This document shows positions 8,310-18,200 of a stretch of 28,307 nucleotides of DNA, in pieces. The position numbers were made by a program, and so were the translations under genes. Where the stretch lies: positions 1 to 28,307 of the forward strand of contig JACJYV010000014.1 of the NCBI GenBank assembly GCA_020635905.1. The letters run 5' to 3'. Positions within the stretch are counted from its first letter, which is position 1. Each line of letters starts with the position of its first letter. Source of the stretch: Bacteroidia bacterium (GTDB lineage: Bacteria; Bacteroidota; Bacteroidia; J057; JADKCL01). The notes under the pieces are model-generated. The model worked only from the letters and a program-made list of their open reading frames with translations, was not told the origin of the DNA and made no database searches.

Positions 8310-8855
8310 ATGACCCGCCTGATCAACCTTCTGAAACGCATTGCAAGCTGGAAAACCCTGTTGCCCCTGCTGGCGCTTTACTTTTTTTTCAACGGATACC
8401 TGCTCAATAATGCGGAAAAACGCATGAATGAACTGGCTGGATCAGAAGTTGGAGTGATCGACCTGACTTTTGGGTTCAATCCCCAAAAGACCCTCGACAT
8501 GGTCGCCGCCTACGGCGACGAAGGACGTGCTTATTATGCCCGCACAGAATTGACCACAGACATTGCCTATCCGGTCATTTATGCCTTTCTCTTTGGCATT
8601 ATCCTCATGCTGCTCTACAAAAACACCCGTTTGGAAAAGATCAGTGCGCTGCCTTTTCTGACCATGCTGTTCGATTTTGCCGAAAATGCCACCATTGTCA
8701 CCCTGCTCAACTCCCACCCCAATGTTTCTGGCATGGTTGCCAACCTCTGTGAAGTCTTCAAATTGCTGAAATGGGGCTCTATCATGATCATGTTGCTGCT
8801 GATCCTGGGCGGACTGATCAGTCTGATTTTTCGTAGAAAAGCGGCTAAAGCCTGA
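8310..8855 (+). CDS. Hypothetical integral membrane protein with about four transmembrane helices
   Basis: 181 residues from the ATG at 8310. A TTG at 8274 would add an unlikely 12-residue extension. Four hydrophobic stretches are visible: LLPLLALYFFFNGYLL (about 17-34), VIYAFLFGIILMLLY (about 80-96), a weaker one around ISALPFLTMLFDFAENATIV, and SIMIMLLLILGGLISLIF near the C-terminus, which ends in RRKAAKA. The first loop is long and soluble, with Asp/Glu and Gly (YGDEGRAYYARTEL). No family was recognised and no catalytic motif stands out. The basic C-terminus suggests a cytoplasmic tail. The gene stands alone; the next gene starts 69 bases downstream, after small alternative hairpins (8862-8894). 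Confidence 0.65.
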   Translation: MTRLINLLKRIASWKTLLPLLALYFFFNGYLLNNAEKRMNELAGSEVGVIDLTFGFNPQKTLDMVAAYGDEGRAYYARTELTTDIAYPVIYAFLFGIILMLLYKNTRLEKISALPFLTMLFDFAENATIVTLLNSHPNVSGMVANLCEVFKLLKWGSIMIMLLLILGGLISLIFRRKAAKA

Positions 8856-8861
8856 AAATGA

Positions 8862-8894
8862 CCTTGTTTTCAAGGGGTTTTACAATAAAACAAG
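8862..8894 (+). promoter_or_regulatory. Mutually exclusive small hairpins, possible weak terminator or attenuator
   Basis: A five-base-pair hairpin CCTTG-TTTT-CAAGG (8862-8875) is followed by GGTTTTA. A second, GTTTTA-CAA-TAAAAC, covers 8877-8891. The outer arms CTTGTTTT (8863-8870) and AAAACAAG (8887-8894) are also exact complements, so a single longer hairpin could form instead of the two small ones. The stems are short and mostly AT, so the structure is weak and may be chance. It sits between the membrane protein gene and the GIY-YIG-like gene. Confidence 0.25.
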
Positions 8895-8924
8895 CCGTTA
8901 CGTGACCCAAATTTTTACTCACCC

Positions 8925-9266
8925 ATGCCTTACCAAATCTACGTTGTCGAGCTAAACAAAAAGGTATTTACTGAAAATGCCCGTTTTCGCGCGGCCAATC
9001 CCCAATTCAACGGGGTGCTCGAATGTCTGTATGTGGGGATGACCAGCAAAACTCCCAAAGAGCGCTACACCCAACATAAAACGGGCTATGTCAATAAAAA
9101 AGGGCATAACCTGTCGTCCAGCATCGTGCGCAAATACGGCATGTACCTGCGGCCCAGCCTGTACAACCACATTGGCCCCATCGCCACCCGGGCCGAGGCC
9201 CTCAAAATGGAAGAAAAACTGGCCCTGGAGCTGCGCAGGCAGCGTTATGCGGTTTGGTTTAATTGA
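8925..9266 (+). CDS. Stand-alone GIY-YIG-like domain protein
   Basis: 113 residues, about the size of a single GIY-YIG module. QIYVVEL (4-10) corresponds to the GIY strand and CLYVGMTS (34-41) to the YIG strand. ERYTQHKTGY (46-55) carries the conserved Arg (Arg47) and a His/Tyr pair. The helix RAEALKMEEKLALELRRQRY (89-108) gives the acidic metal-ligand position and ends in the RYAVWFN strand. GIY-YIG domains cut DNA in UvrC, homing endonucleases and restriction enzymes, but many single-domain members have no known role. Here the first Gly is replaced by Gln and YIG reads YVG, so activity is uncertain. No signal peptide and no DNA-binding partner domain are present. It ends about 270 bases before the efflux operon. 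Confidence 0.65.
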   Translation: MPYQIYVVELNKKVFTENARFRAANPQFNGVLECLYVGMTSKTPKERYTQHKTGYVNKKGHNLSSSIVRKYGMYLRPSLYNHIGPIATRAEALKMEEKLALELRRQRYAVWFN

Positions 9267-9472
9267 CAATGAAAGAAAAGCAGCATCTAAAAACCAAGAA
9301 AATCGACCAAATCCAGTTAATAATCCCACCTTCGCAATTATCTCACATTTTTTCCGAACAAAATCCCCGGTCGTTTGTAATTGTAAAACGGGCAGCCAAA
9401 TCCATGTGTATGGTGAAAGACCAAAACCGAAAAACCAAAGCTTAATTCAAAAATCCGTGCGATAATTGTTAA

Positions 9473-9500
9473 GCTTTTCCGGCTGAAAAGCCCGTTTTTT
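9473..9500 (+). terminator. Intrinsic terminator-like hairpin just upstream of the efflux operon
   Basis: GCTTTTC-CGGCT-GAAAAGC (9473-9491) forms a 7-bp stem with a 5-base loop, followed by CCG and six T (9495-9500). It is the right form for an intrinsic terminator on the + strand. It lies about 200 bases after the GIY-YIG-like stop and only 33 bases before the ATG of the TolC-like gene. The rest of 9267-9472 holds no convincing gene; it is A-rich and may carry the operon promoter. The hairpin could end the upstream transcript or act as an attenuator for the efflux operon. Confidence 0.55.
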
Positions 9501-9533
9501 CATGCCCATGCACCTTTGATCAGACTTTTCTGC

Positions 9534-10907
9534 ATGACTTCAGTCAAAATAATCCAGCCCAAACCTCCTCACAAGGGGTTAATTCGCCTATCAGGCTTAT
9601 TGATGTTGGCCCTGGCCAGCCTCCTGCATCCCCTTCATTCCATTGCTCAATCACCTGATAAAGACAGCCTTCTGAGCGAAGTGCCCCTCAGCAGCGCCAT
9701 CAGCTACGCCCTCAAAAGGCAGCCCCTGATCCGCCAGTCCGAACTCAATGAAGAGATCACCCGCCACCAGATTCGCAGCAAACTTTCTGCCTGGTATCCA
9801 CAGGTCAATTTCAATTTCAATTACCAACACAACTTCCTGGTTCCCACCACTTTGATCGGGGGAAACGTGATCAAACTGGGTTCTAATAATATCTCAGGTG
9901 GACAATTTTCGGCCAGTCAGAATATTTTCAACCGCGACGTGCTCCTGGCCAGCCAAACCCGCCACAATGTGCTCCTGCAGGCCCGGCAGGCCACCAGCAG
10001 CAACAAAATCGACCTCGCGGTCAGTGTGACCAAGGCCTTTTACGACATCCTTTCCACCCTGCAGCAGATTCAGGTGGCAGAATCCAACATTGAGCGCATC
10101 GAATGCAGCCTCAAAGATGCTGTCAACCAGTACAAGGCCGGGATTACGGATAAAATCGATTATAAAAGGGCAACCATTACCCTGAACAATACCAAAGCGG
10201 CCCGCAAAAATTACCAGGAACTGCTGACTTCCAAAATGACCCGCCTCAAAAGCCTGATGAATTATCCGGCCGATGCCGACCTGAATCTGGTCTGGGACAG
10301 CAACCAACTGGAACAGGAAATTTTGCTCGACACCCTGCAGGCTCCTGATTACACCGCCCGCATCGAGTACCGCCAGCTGGAAACCCAGGGAAAATTGCTC
10401 AGCGCCATGGTTCGTTATAATAAATGGAGCTTTTTGCCCACCATTTCGGCCAACGGAGCTTACAACCTTTATTTCCAGAATAACGAACTCAGCCAGCTGT
10501 ACAATCGCAATTACCCCAATGCCTTCGCCGCCTTTACCCTTGGATTTCCCATATTTCAGGGTGGAAAGCGTCGGGAGAATCTGGCTGCCACCCAACTCGA
10601 ACTGCAAAGAAACAACCTCAGCCTGATTTCCCTCAAAAACGAAGTAAATGCCGCCTATGCCCAGGCGCTGGCCGTTTACAAAAACAATCTCTATAATTTT
10701 GAAACCCTGCGCGAAAACGTGGCCCTGGCCCAGGAAGTGTACGACATTTTGCAAATGCAATACCGCGCCGGGATCAAAACCTATCTGGAAGTGATCGCTG
10801 CCGAAACCGACCTGCGCACCGCCCAAATCAATTATTATAATGCCCTGTATCAGCTTCTGGCCAGCAAAGTGGATGTGCAGAAAGCCCTGGGCCAGATCAA
10901 TTACTAA
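9534..10907 (+). CDS. TolC-family outer membrane efflux channel
   Basis: 457 residues from the ATG at 9534; the in-frame TTG at 9516 is less likely. A basic, hydrophobic N-terminal signal (KGLIRLSGLLMLALASLLHPLHSIAQ) leads to the mature protein. The sequence shows the two-fold OEP architecture. Each half has a periplasmic coiled-coil section (ESNIERIECSLKDAVNQYKAGITDKIDYKRA; later ALAQEVYDILQMQYRAGIKTYLEVIAAETDL) with the QYKAG/QYRAG followed by D/TYLE signature. Amphipathic strands lie between them (PQVNFNFNYQHNF; AFTLGFPIFQGGKRRENL). It would form a trimeric outer-membrane exit duct for the pump encoded downstream. It is first in a three-gene operon, with 18 bases to the adaptor gene. No lipobox Cys was seen, so it is a non-lipidated member. 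Confidence 0.93.
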   Translation: MTSVKIIQPKPPHKGLIRLSGLLMLALASLLHPLHSIAQSPDKDSLLSEVPLSSAISYALKRQPLIRQSELNEEITRHQIRSKLSAWYPQVNFNFNYQHNFLVPTTLIGGNVIKLGSNNISGGQFSASQNIFNRDVLLASQTRHNVLLQARQATSSNKIDLAVSVTKAFYDILSTLQQIQVAESNIERIECSLKDAVNQYKAGITDKIDYKRATITLNNTKAARKNYQELLTSKMTRLKSLMNYPADADLNLVWDSNQLEQEILLDTLQAPDYTARIEYRQLETQGKLLSAMVRYNKWSFLPTISANGAYNLYFQNNELSQLYNRNYPNAFAAFTLGFPIFQGGKRRENLAATQLELQRNNLSLISLKNEVNAAYAQALAVYKNNLYNFETLRENVALAQEVYDILQMQYRAGIKTYLEVIAAETDLRTAQINYYNALYQLLASKVDVQKALGQINY

Positions 10908-10925
10908 AGAATTTCCCTTCCTGCA

Positions 10926-12065
10926 ATGAATAAAGTGTTTTCCATAAAAACTCAACTTTCCGCAGCTTTGGCTGCGGTTCTGCTCACTGCCTGCGGCCAG
11001 AAGCCAGCCACTCCTCCCCCGGGTCCGCCAGTGGCACAGGTTTCAGTAGAAGAGGTAAAATACGTCCCCGCGACCTGGTTCGACGAATATCCCGGCACGG
11101 TGGTGGCCCTCAACCAGATCGAATTGAGGCCCCAGGTGAGTGGATTTATCTCGGGAGTCCATTTCAGCGACGGAGCCCGGGTCAAAAAGGGCCAGACTCT
11201 GTACACCATTGACGATCAGCTCTACGAGGCCAATTACCAGCAGGCCGTGGCCAATCTGGAAGTTCAGAAAGCCAATCTGGCCAAAGCCCGCCGCGACTCG
11301 GCCCGCTACCATGAGCTGGCGGCCAGCGATGCCATCGCCCGGCAATTGGTGGACAATGCAGATGCAGCCCTGGAAGTGAGCAAAAAGCAAGTCCAGGCAG
11401 CCAAAGCCAACATTCTGGCCATGAAAACCAATGTAAACTACACCGTGGTCAAGGCCCCTTTCGACGGGGTGATTGGCATCTCGCGGGTCAAAACAGGCGC
11501 CGCAGTTTCCGCTGGCCAGACCATCCTCAACACGGTTTCCTCAGAAGGAGAGATGGCGGTCGATTTCAACATTGATCAGAAGGAAATTTTCCGCTTCTCC
11601 ACCCTTTTGCAGGAAAAACCCGCCACCCAAGACTCTACCTTTCGGCTGGCTTTTGGCAAAGACGCCTACCCCAATCCCGGGCGGCTGGCTCTGCTGGACC
11701 GGGCGGTAAATCCCCAGACCGGCACCCTGAAAGCCAGGTTGATTTTTCCCAATCCCAAAAATCTGCTGGTGGACGGCATGACAGGTACGGTAAAAGTCAG
11801 GAGGAATAATGCCCAAAAATCGATCCTTATTCCTTATAAGGCAGTAACCGAGCAATTGGGCGAATATTTTGTGTATGTACCCAACGACAGCAACACCGTT
11901 TCCCAGCGCAAAGTCATTCCCGGCAAACAAATCGGACGCGACGTCGTGATCGACGAGGGCCTCAGTGAAGGTGAAAAAGTCGTGGTGGAAGGGGTACAAA
12001 ACCTGCGCGAAGGCAGCAAAATCAATTCGGCACCGCCCGCCGCCCAGACCAATCCGGCCAAATAG
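10926..12065 (+). CDS. RND efflux periplasmic adaptor subunit (membrane fusion lipoprotein, AcrA/MexA-like)
   Basis: 379 residues. The N-terminus is a lipoprotein signal with lipobox LLTAC, making Cys23 the lipid attachment site. A Pro-rich linker follows. The barrel-sandwich hybrid is visible in GTVVALNQIELRPQVSGFIS and GARVKKGQTLYTIDDQLYEA, then an alpha-helical hairpin (YQQAVANLEVQKANLAKARRD ... ALEVSKKQVQAAKANILAM), the returning lipoyl half (YTVVKAPFDGVIGISRVKTGA), a beta-barrel, and a membrane-proximal domain ending in GLSEGEKVVVEGVQNLREGSKI. It links the inner-membrane pump to the outer-membrane channel. The permease gene starts 36 bases downstream, with a seven-codon mini-ORF between them (12082-12105). 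Confidence 0.94.
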   Translation: MNKVFSIKTQLSAALAAVLLTACGQKPATPPPGPPVAQVSVEEVKYVPATWFDEYPGTVVALNQIELRPQVSGFISGVHFSDGARVKKGQTLYTIDDQLYEANYQQAVANLEVQKANLAKARRDSARYHELAASDAIARQLVDNADAALEVSKKQVQAAKANILAMKTNVNYTVVKAPFDGVIGISRVKTGAAVSAGQTILNTVSSEGEMAVDFNIDQKEIFRFSTLLQEKPATQDSTFRLAFGKDAYPNPGRLALLDRAVNPQTGTLKARLIFPNPKNLLVDGMTGTVKVRRNNAQKSILIPYKAVTEQLGEYFVYVPNDSNTVSQRKVIPGKQIGRDVVIDEGLSEGEKVVVEGVQNLREGSKINSAPPAAQTNPAK

Positions 12066-12101
12066 GCCATTCAAAGGCAGCATGGCAAAAGAAATTCAGG
12101 C

Positions 12102-15100
12102 ATGATCGCAGATATATTCATCAAAAGGCCCGTTACGGCCATCGTTATTTCCGTGGTAATCGTACTGGTTGGATTGATCTCCTTATCCAATCTGCCGGTC
12201 GCCCAGTACCCGGACATTACCCCGCCCACCGTGACCATCGCGGGAAATTTTACGGGCGCTGACGCGGAAACCGTTGAACAGACCACCACCACGGCCATCG
12301 AAACCCAGGTCAACGGGGTGCCTGGCATGACTTACATGTCGAGCAACAGCACTTCCAGCGGGCAAAGTTCCATCAACGTGAATTTTGAAATTGGCACAGA
12401 TGTCAATAATGCCGCGGTGGAAGTGCAAAACCGGGTCAGTGTGGCCCTGCCTGCCCTGCCCGATGCGGTCAAGCGCCTCGGACTCACCGTACGCAAGCGC
12501 AATCCCAGCATCATGGTGGCCCTGGCTTTGTATTCGCCCAATGGCACCCACGACGCCACCTTCATCGGGAATTACGCCAATATCTACGTCAAAGATGCCC
12601 TTCAGCGGGTAAAAGGAGTGGGCGACATCGTATCCCGGGCCGATGACTTTGGCATGCGGGTCTGGCTCAATCCCGAAAAGCTGGCCAATCTGGGCCTGTC
12701 AACCACTGACATTCTCAATGCGCTCCGCGACCAGAACCTGCAAATTGCAGCAGGAACCGTGGGCGGCAATCCCCAATCTTCACAGCAAGCCTTTGAATAC
12801 AGCATCCTGACCAACAGCCGCATCAATACACCCAAAGAATTTGAGCAAATCATCGTCAGGAGCGAACCCGCAACGGGCACTGTGGTCTATCTCAGGGATG
12901 TAGCCCGGGTGGAATTGGGTAAATTCGACTACGGAACCAATGCCTTTGTAAATGGCAAACCCGCAGCTTTCGTTCTGATCTACCAGGCGCCCGGGGCCAA
13001 TGCCTTGTCCACCTTCGAAGGCATCAATGAAGCCCTCACCAAACTCAAGAAGACTTTCCCCAAGGATATCGACTACCTGATGCCGCTCGAAACGGTTACT
13101 GTGGTAAAGGTTTCCATGGAAGAGGTGCTGATTACCCTGCTGGAAGCCCTTTTGCTGGTGGTTTTTGTGGTATTTCTCTTTCTGCAAAGCTGGCGTGCCA
13201 CGCTGATTCCCGTACTTGCCATCCCCGTTTCACTGATCGGCACCTTTATCCTGTTCATTCCCTTTGGCTTTACCATCAACACCCTCACCCTTTTTGCCTT
13301 CGTACTCGCGATCGGGATTGTGGTGGACGACGCCATTGTGGTGGTGGAAGCGGTGCAACACCACATCGATCAGCATAAATTATCTCCCAAAGAAGCCACC
13401 CAACGGGCCATGAAAGAGATTTCAGGTCCGGTCATTGCCATCGCCCTGATTCTGGCCGCGGTGTTTGTGCCTGTGGGATTTATACCCGGCATTGTGGGTC
13501 GCCTCTATCAGCAGTTTGCCATCACCATCGCCGTTTCGGTCATCATTTCGGCCTTTGTGGCCCTTTCCCTGACTCCCGCATTATGTTCGCTCATGCTGAA
13601 GCCCTCCAAAGGAGAAAATGCAAGAAAGAATCTTTTGGATCGGTTTTTTGCCTGGTTCAATGGGGGTTTTGAGCGGGTAAATAAATCTTATACCCGGGGC
13701 GTGGGCAAATGGATCAAGGCTACCCCGCTGGTATTGGTCATGCTGTCCTGCCTTTTTGTGGGATTATTTTTCCTCTTCCAAAACAAGCCTTCTGGCTTCA
13801 TCCCCACCGAGGACGAAGGTCGTCTCTACGTGACCTATGAATTGCCCGAAGCAGCTTCCACCACCCGCAGCAAGGATATGCTGCTGGAAATCCAGAAACG
13901 CATCAGAACCATTCCCGGGGTGAAAACCGTGGGTGGTCTGGCCGGCCTCAACATCGTGACCTTTGCCAATAAGTCCAATGCGGGCACCATTTTCGTCCTG
14001 CTCGAACCCTGGGCTCAGCGAACCAGCAAAGAACTGCAGGCCAGCAGCATCCAGGCACAGATTCAAAAGATCACGGGCGACATCAAAGAGGCCCGCATCA
14101 TGGTGATCGGTCCGCCTGCCATTCCCGGTCTGGGCGCCACTTCAGGATTTTCATTTGAACTGCAGCAAACCACCAGCACGGATAATATCAGTCAGTTTGA
14201 GGGCGTGGCAAGGAAATTTCTGGGCACCCTGAATCAGCGACCCGAAATTGCCCGCGCATTTACCTTTTTCACCACCCGCACCCCCAGTTACCAGGTGGAT
14301 GTGGACAAGGAAAAAGCCCGTAAACTGGGCGTCAGTGTGGCGGATGTGTACGGTACGCTTTCCACCCTGCTGGGCAGCAGTTATGTAAACGATTTCAACC
14401 TTTACGGCCGCAATTTCAGGGTGGTGGCCCAGGCCGACAGCAGTTATCGTGGCTCAGTGGATGAATTGAATAAATACTATGTGCGCAATGCAAGCGGGGA
14501 AATGGTCCCCCTGGGAGCCCTGATTACCCATCGGGTCACGGAAAGTCCCTCCCTGATCACCCACTACAACATTTACCGCTCCATCAGCATCAACGGGGTG
14601 GCAGCCCCCGGCTTCAGCAGCGGGCAGGCCATTCAGGCCATTCAGGAGGTGGCGGCCACGGATTTGCCTGAAGGGTATAATTTCGAATTTTCCGGCCTCA
14701 GCCGTGAGGAAGTTTCTGCGGGAAGCAGTTCGGCCATGATATTTGGCATCTCTCTGCTTTTCGTATTCCTCTTTCTGGCAGCCCTTTACGAAAGCTGGTC
14801 TGTACCCTTTTCCGTGCTGTTTGCCGTGCCCATCGGGGCCTTTGGCTCCATCCTCACCCTGACTTTTATCCCCAGTCTCAGCAATAACATCTACGCCCAG
14901 ATCGGGCTGATCACCCTGATTGGTCTGGCCGCCAAAAACGCCATTCTGATCGTGGAATTTGCCAAGGAGCGGGTGGACCGTGGGGTGGAAGTGGTGGCCG
15001 CCACTCTGGAAGCAGTGAATCTGCGCCTGCGGCCCATCATCATGACTTCCATGGCGTTTATTCTGGGGGTACTGCCACTGGCCTTTGCCACAGGTGCCGC

Positions 15101-15266
15101 GGCCGAATCCCGCAAAACGATTGGCTGGACAGTATTTGGAGGCATGGTTTCTGCCACCACCCTGGCCATCTTTGTGGTGCCCGTGCTGTTTGTGCTGATC
15201 ACCAAAATTGCCAACCGCAAAAACCATCAGCAAGAATCTCAGGGCGGGTCCACCGCAGAAGACTGA
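12102..15266 (+). CDS. RND efflux transporter permease, HAE1 family (AcrB/MexB-like)
   Basis: 1054 residues, the expected length for a proton-driven HAE1 pump. Helix 1 follows IADIFIKRPV. The tandem porter and funnel loops are both present, with NLPVAQYPDITPPTV and GFIPTEDEGRLYV marking the starts of the two repeats. The proton-relay Asp pair is in GIVVDDAIVVVEA (Asp409, Asp410), and the partner Lys is in GLAAKNAILIVEFAKE. These match the AcrB TM4 and TM10 relay residues. With the adaptor and TolC-like channel it would export drugs, detergents, bile-type compounds or other hydrophobic molecules from the periplasm. Substrates cannot be told from sequence, and no local regulator gene (TetR, MarR, two-component) is adjacent. 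The ATG at 12102 overlaps the TGA of a seven-codon mini-ORF. It converges on the large matrixin-like gene with a 23-base gap and no clear terminator. Confidence 0.96.
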   Translation: MIADIFIKRPVTAIVISVVIVLVGLISLSNLPVAQYPDITPPTVTIAGNFTGADAETVEQTTTTAIETQVNGVPGMTYMSSNSTSSGQSSINVNFEIGTDVNNAAVEVQNRVSVALPALPDAVKRLGLTVRKRNPSIMVALALYSPNGTHDATFIGNYANIYVKDALQRVKGVGDIVSRADDFGMRVWLNPEKLANLGLSTTDILNALRDQNLQIAAGTVGGNPQSSQQAFEYSILTNSRINTPKEFEQIIVRSEPATGTVVYLRDVARVELGKFDYGTNAFVNGKPAAFVLIYQAPGANALSTFEGINEALTKLKKTFPKDIDYLMPLETVTVVKVSMEEVLITLLEALLLVVFVVFLFLQSWRATLIPVLAIPVSLIGTFILFIPFGFTINTLTLFAFVLAIGIVVDDAIVVVEAVQHHIDQHKLSPKEATQRAMKEISGPVIAIALILAAVFVPVGFIPGIVGRLYQQFAITIAVSVIISAFVALSLTPALCSLMLKPSKGENARKNLLDRFFAWFNGGFERVNKSYTRGVGKWIKATPLVLVMLSCLFVGLFFLFQNKPSGFIPTEDEGRLYVTYELPEAASTTRSKDMLLEIQKRIRTIPGVKTVGGLAGLNIVTFANKSNAGTIFVLLEPWAQRTSKELQASSIQAQIQKITGDIKEARIMVIGPPAIPGLGATSGFSFELQQTTSTDNISQFEGVARKFLGTLNQRPEIARAFTFFTTRTPSYQVDVDKEKARKLGVSVADVYGTLSTLLGSSYVNDFNLYGRNFRVVAQADSSYRGSVDELNKYYVRNASGEMVPLGALITHRVTESPSLITHYNIYRSISINGVAAPGFSSGQAIQAIQEVAATDLPEGYNFEFSGLSREEVSAGSSSAMIFGISLLFVFLFLAALYESWSVPFSVLFAVPIGAFGSILTLTFIPSLSNNIYAQIGLITLIGLAAKNAILIVEFAKERVDRGVEVVAATLEAVNLRLRPIIMTSMAFILGVLPLAFATGAAAESRKTIGWTVFGGMVSATTLAIFVVPVLFVLITKIANRKNHQQESQGGSTAED

Positions 15267-15289
15267 GCCTTTTTGGTCAGGAGAGAAAT

Positions 15290-18200
15290 TTACCTCAACA
15301 GGGTCACGGTGCCTGAACGGTCCACCTTTTTGCCGTTGCGGGCCACTCCGTGGAAAGTCCAGGCATAAACGCCCTCCTGCACATGCTGATCGTGAAAACG
15401 ACCGTCCCAGGCGTCTGTTTGAGATTTTCCCTCGAAAATCAACATGCCCCAACGGTCGAAAATCTGCAAGTCCCAGGAAGCAAATTCCAGGAAGGTATAA
15501 CCCCTGAATTCATCGTTATTGTGGTCCTCATTGGGGGTGAAAGCCGTGGGAAAGAATACATTTCCCCGCACAATCGTAATCAGGCATTGGGTGGCGGTAT
15601 CCTGACATCCAGCCTCGTTGCGGGCAATCAGGCCCACACAATATTCCCCCGTTTCCTTGTAACGATGGTCCGGATTTTCCTCCCGGCTGTAATTCCCGTC
15701 TCCAAAGGTCCAGACATAATTATTTGCATTCTGGGATTGATTTTGAAAAATGACCAGGGCATCTTCAATCCAAATCTCGGCCGGAATGGCCGGGTCAGAG
15801 GCAAAGGCAGCGATCGGGGGCTCGGTCAGCGAAATGGATTCTGAATGGAAATCAGTACAGCCCAGGGCATCTGACACGGTGAGCGAAACCGTGAAATTGC
15901 CTGCATTGGCAAAGGTATGCGCAGGTTCGAACTGAGTGGACTGATTTCCATCCCCAAAATTCCAGCTGTAATTCAGGGCGTCCTTGGAATGATTGATCAC
16001 CTGCATATCAAAGGGCAGCCTGCATGGGTCCAGATCCAGCCCAAAAAGAGCCAGCGGATTATTGCCCGGACTCACAGTCGCAAATTTGCTCAGCAGACAA
16101 CCATTGGCATCCTTCACCCAAAGGGTGTAACCACCTGGTCCCAGGTTGGAAAAAGTGCCTGAATTCTGGAAGTTGATTCCGTCCATGGAGTAGGTAAAAG
16201 GTGGGGTGCCTGCGGTCGCAGTCATGGTAAGGCTGCCGTCCGCATCTCCCTCGCAGGTTTCAGGCTTGATCTGGCTGATCACCCCGTTGACGTCCCCATT
16301 GGAATTGAGTTGCACATTGAGGGTGGAAATACAGCCATTAACGTCCTGGACCTGAAAATCGTAACTGCCAGGGCTGAGATTGGCGAAATTGGGCGAAAAA
16401 GTAAGCGCACCGCCCACATATCCGTACTGGTATTGTCCCGTGCCGCCGGTCGCAGTCAGGGTAATCAGTCCATTATTCTCTCCACAGGTGGGCTGTACCA
16501 CATTGGCCGTGCTCAGAACCAGTTGCAAAGGTTGGGTAAGGGTAATGGTGGTGGATGTTTTACAACCGTTTCCATCCTGCAACCAAAACGTGTGCACTCC
16601 CGCAGCAAGGCCGGAAAACTGGTTGGAGTTTTGCCAGGTGATATTATTGGCAGAAAACTGGAAGGGGGGCGTACCTGCAGATGCCCCGAAGGTAACCGCT
16701 CCGTTATTTCCCCCAAAGCAGGAAACATTCCCCAAAAGAGAAGAACCAAAACCCACCGCAGGCGGCGAGCCAATCACAAAGGCCACACTGTCCATGCAGC
16801 CCGCACTGTCGGTCACATAACCCATGTAACTACCCGAGGAAAGGCCGGTAAAATTCCCTGAATTTTGCCAGTTGATTCCATCAATGGAATATTGGAAGGG
16901 AGGAATCCCGATGAGTTGACCCAGGAACACGCTTCCGTCGCCGTCGCCTGCGCAGGTTTCATCCGTGGTATTCAGCAAGGCGATCATGCCCGAAGGACAA
17001 CAATGGATGACCACCCCAAGGGTACTGTCGGCGCTCTGACAACCAGAAACGGGGTCGGTATAGGTATATTTGATCCAGTGATTTCCTATGCCCGCCAGGG
17101 TTGGGTCAAAGGTATTTCCCACCACTCCCGTACCAGAAAACACTCCCCCTGCGGGCCAACCGCTCAGGTTAACTGGCAGGGCTGTGTCGCACAGGCTGGG
17201 AGGAACAGGGTCCACATAGACGTTAACAGGATAATTGATATTAAACACAAACGGGCTGACCGTCGTGGCTCCACCCACCACCGCATTTTGGATTATATTC
17301 CCCTGATAATAAAGATGATAGACTGAATCGGGATTCACGCATACCAGGTTTGAGTCGGGACAATTTGCGAAAACCATGCACAATTTTTCTCCGCCCCCGC
17401 TGGAAACCAGGCTCATCACTTGTGGGGTGGTGCTGGCCACACAACCCATACACCCCTGAATATCCACCTTGATTTTAACCGTGACCCCATCCACAGAGTA
17501 ATCGTAACCGTCAATCTGGTCGGGAAGCACAAAAGTACCTCCACCTGCAAGCTTGATATTGGGGACCAGTGAAGTCGATAAATCTACCTGGTGAGGGGTC
17601 AGAAATTGAGGCAAAGGCGCATCAGGAGAAGGAATTACGAACAAAGTATCTGAGCGGCGTTTCTGAAAATAAAAATGTCCGTCATAGCTCGACTGAATGC
17701 CCGCAATGGGACGGTTGGTGGTATCGCAGGTGACGGATGCCGTAAAATTACAACCCTGTCCGGAAGTGGAATTATATACCATGCCAGGAGGAGATTGGGC
17801 CTGCAAACGCACGGCATAAGGATACGGGGTGTTCAGGTCAATCTGTCCCAGGTAAGTGACGTTATTAAAATTTCCTGCCACATATCCGCCTCCTGTAAAG
17901 TACAAATATTGCCCTGAAGGACTGAATTCAATGTCCTGAACCTTCTTTTCCAGGTTTCTCAGAAAAAACACCTGATTATTGCTGAAGCCTATGCTTTGCA
18001 CGGAGGCTGGGGTTAGCACAATTCCGGCGGGATCGGGTTGCAAAATCAGACTCCCGAGACTCACCATCTGATAGGCTCCAACTGCATTGGAAAACAGATT
18101 CGCATCCCAAATGATCAGGTCAGTCAGGTTGGCAGATTGATTGCGGTAAATCACAGCAAGTTTATTCTGTTGCCAGTTAAGTTCAATGGGTGACCCGGAA

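Noticed and set aside
9269..9445. Possible 58-residue Lys-rich ORF after the GIY-YIG-like gene
   Set aside because: It has no domain, signal peptide or clear ribosome site, and the A-rich region gives a Lys-rich frame by composition alone. Conservation in relatives would be needed.
9894..10955. 353-codon open frame on the - strand
   Set aside because: It is a shadow of the TolC-like channel gene, whose protein motifs are clear.
14454..15452. 332-codon open frame on the - strand
   Set aside because: It overlaps the RND permease and the end of the large secreted gene; the protein is low in hydrophobic order and His/Gly-rich, typical of a shadow frame.
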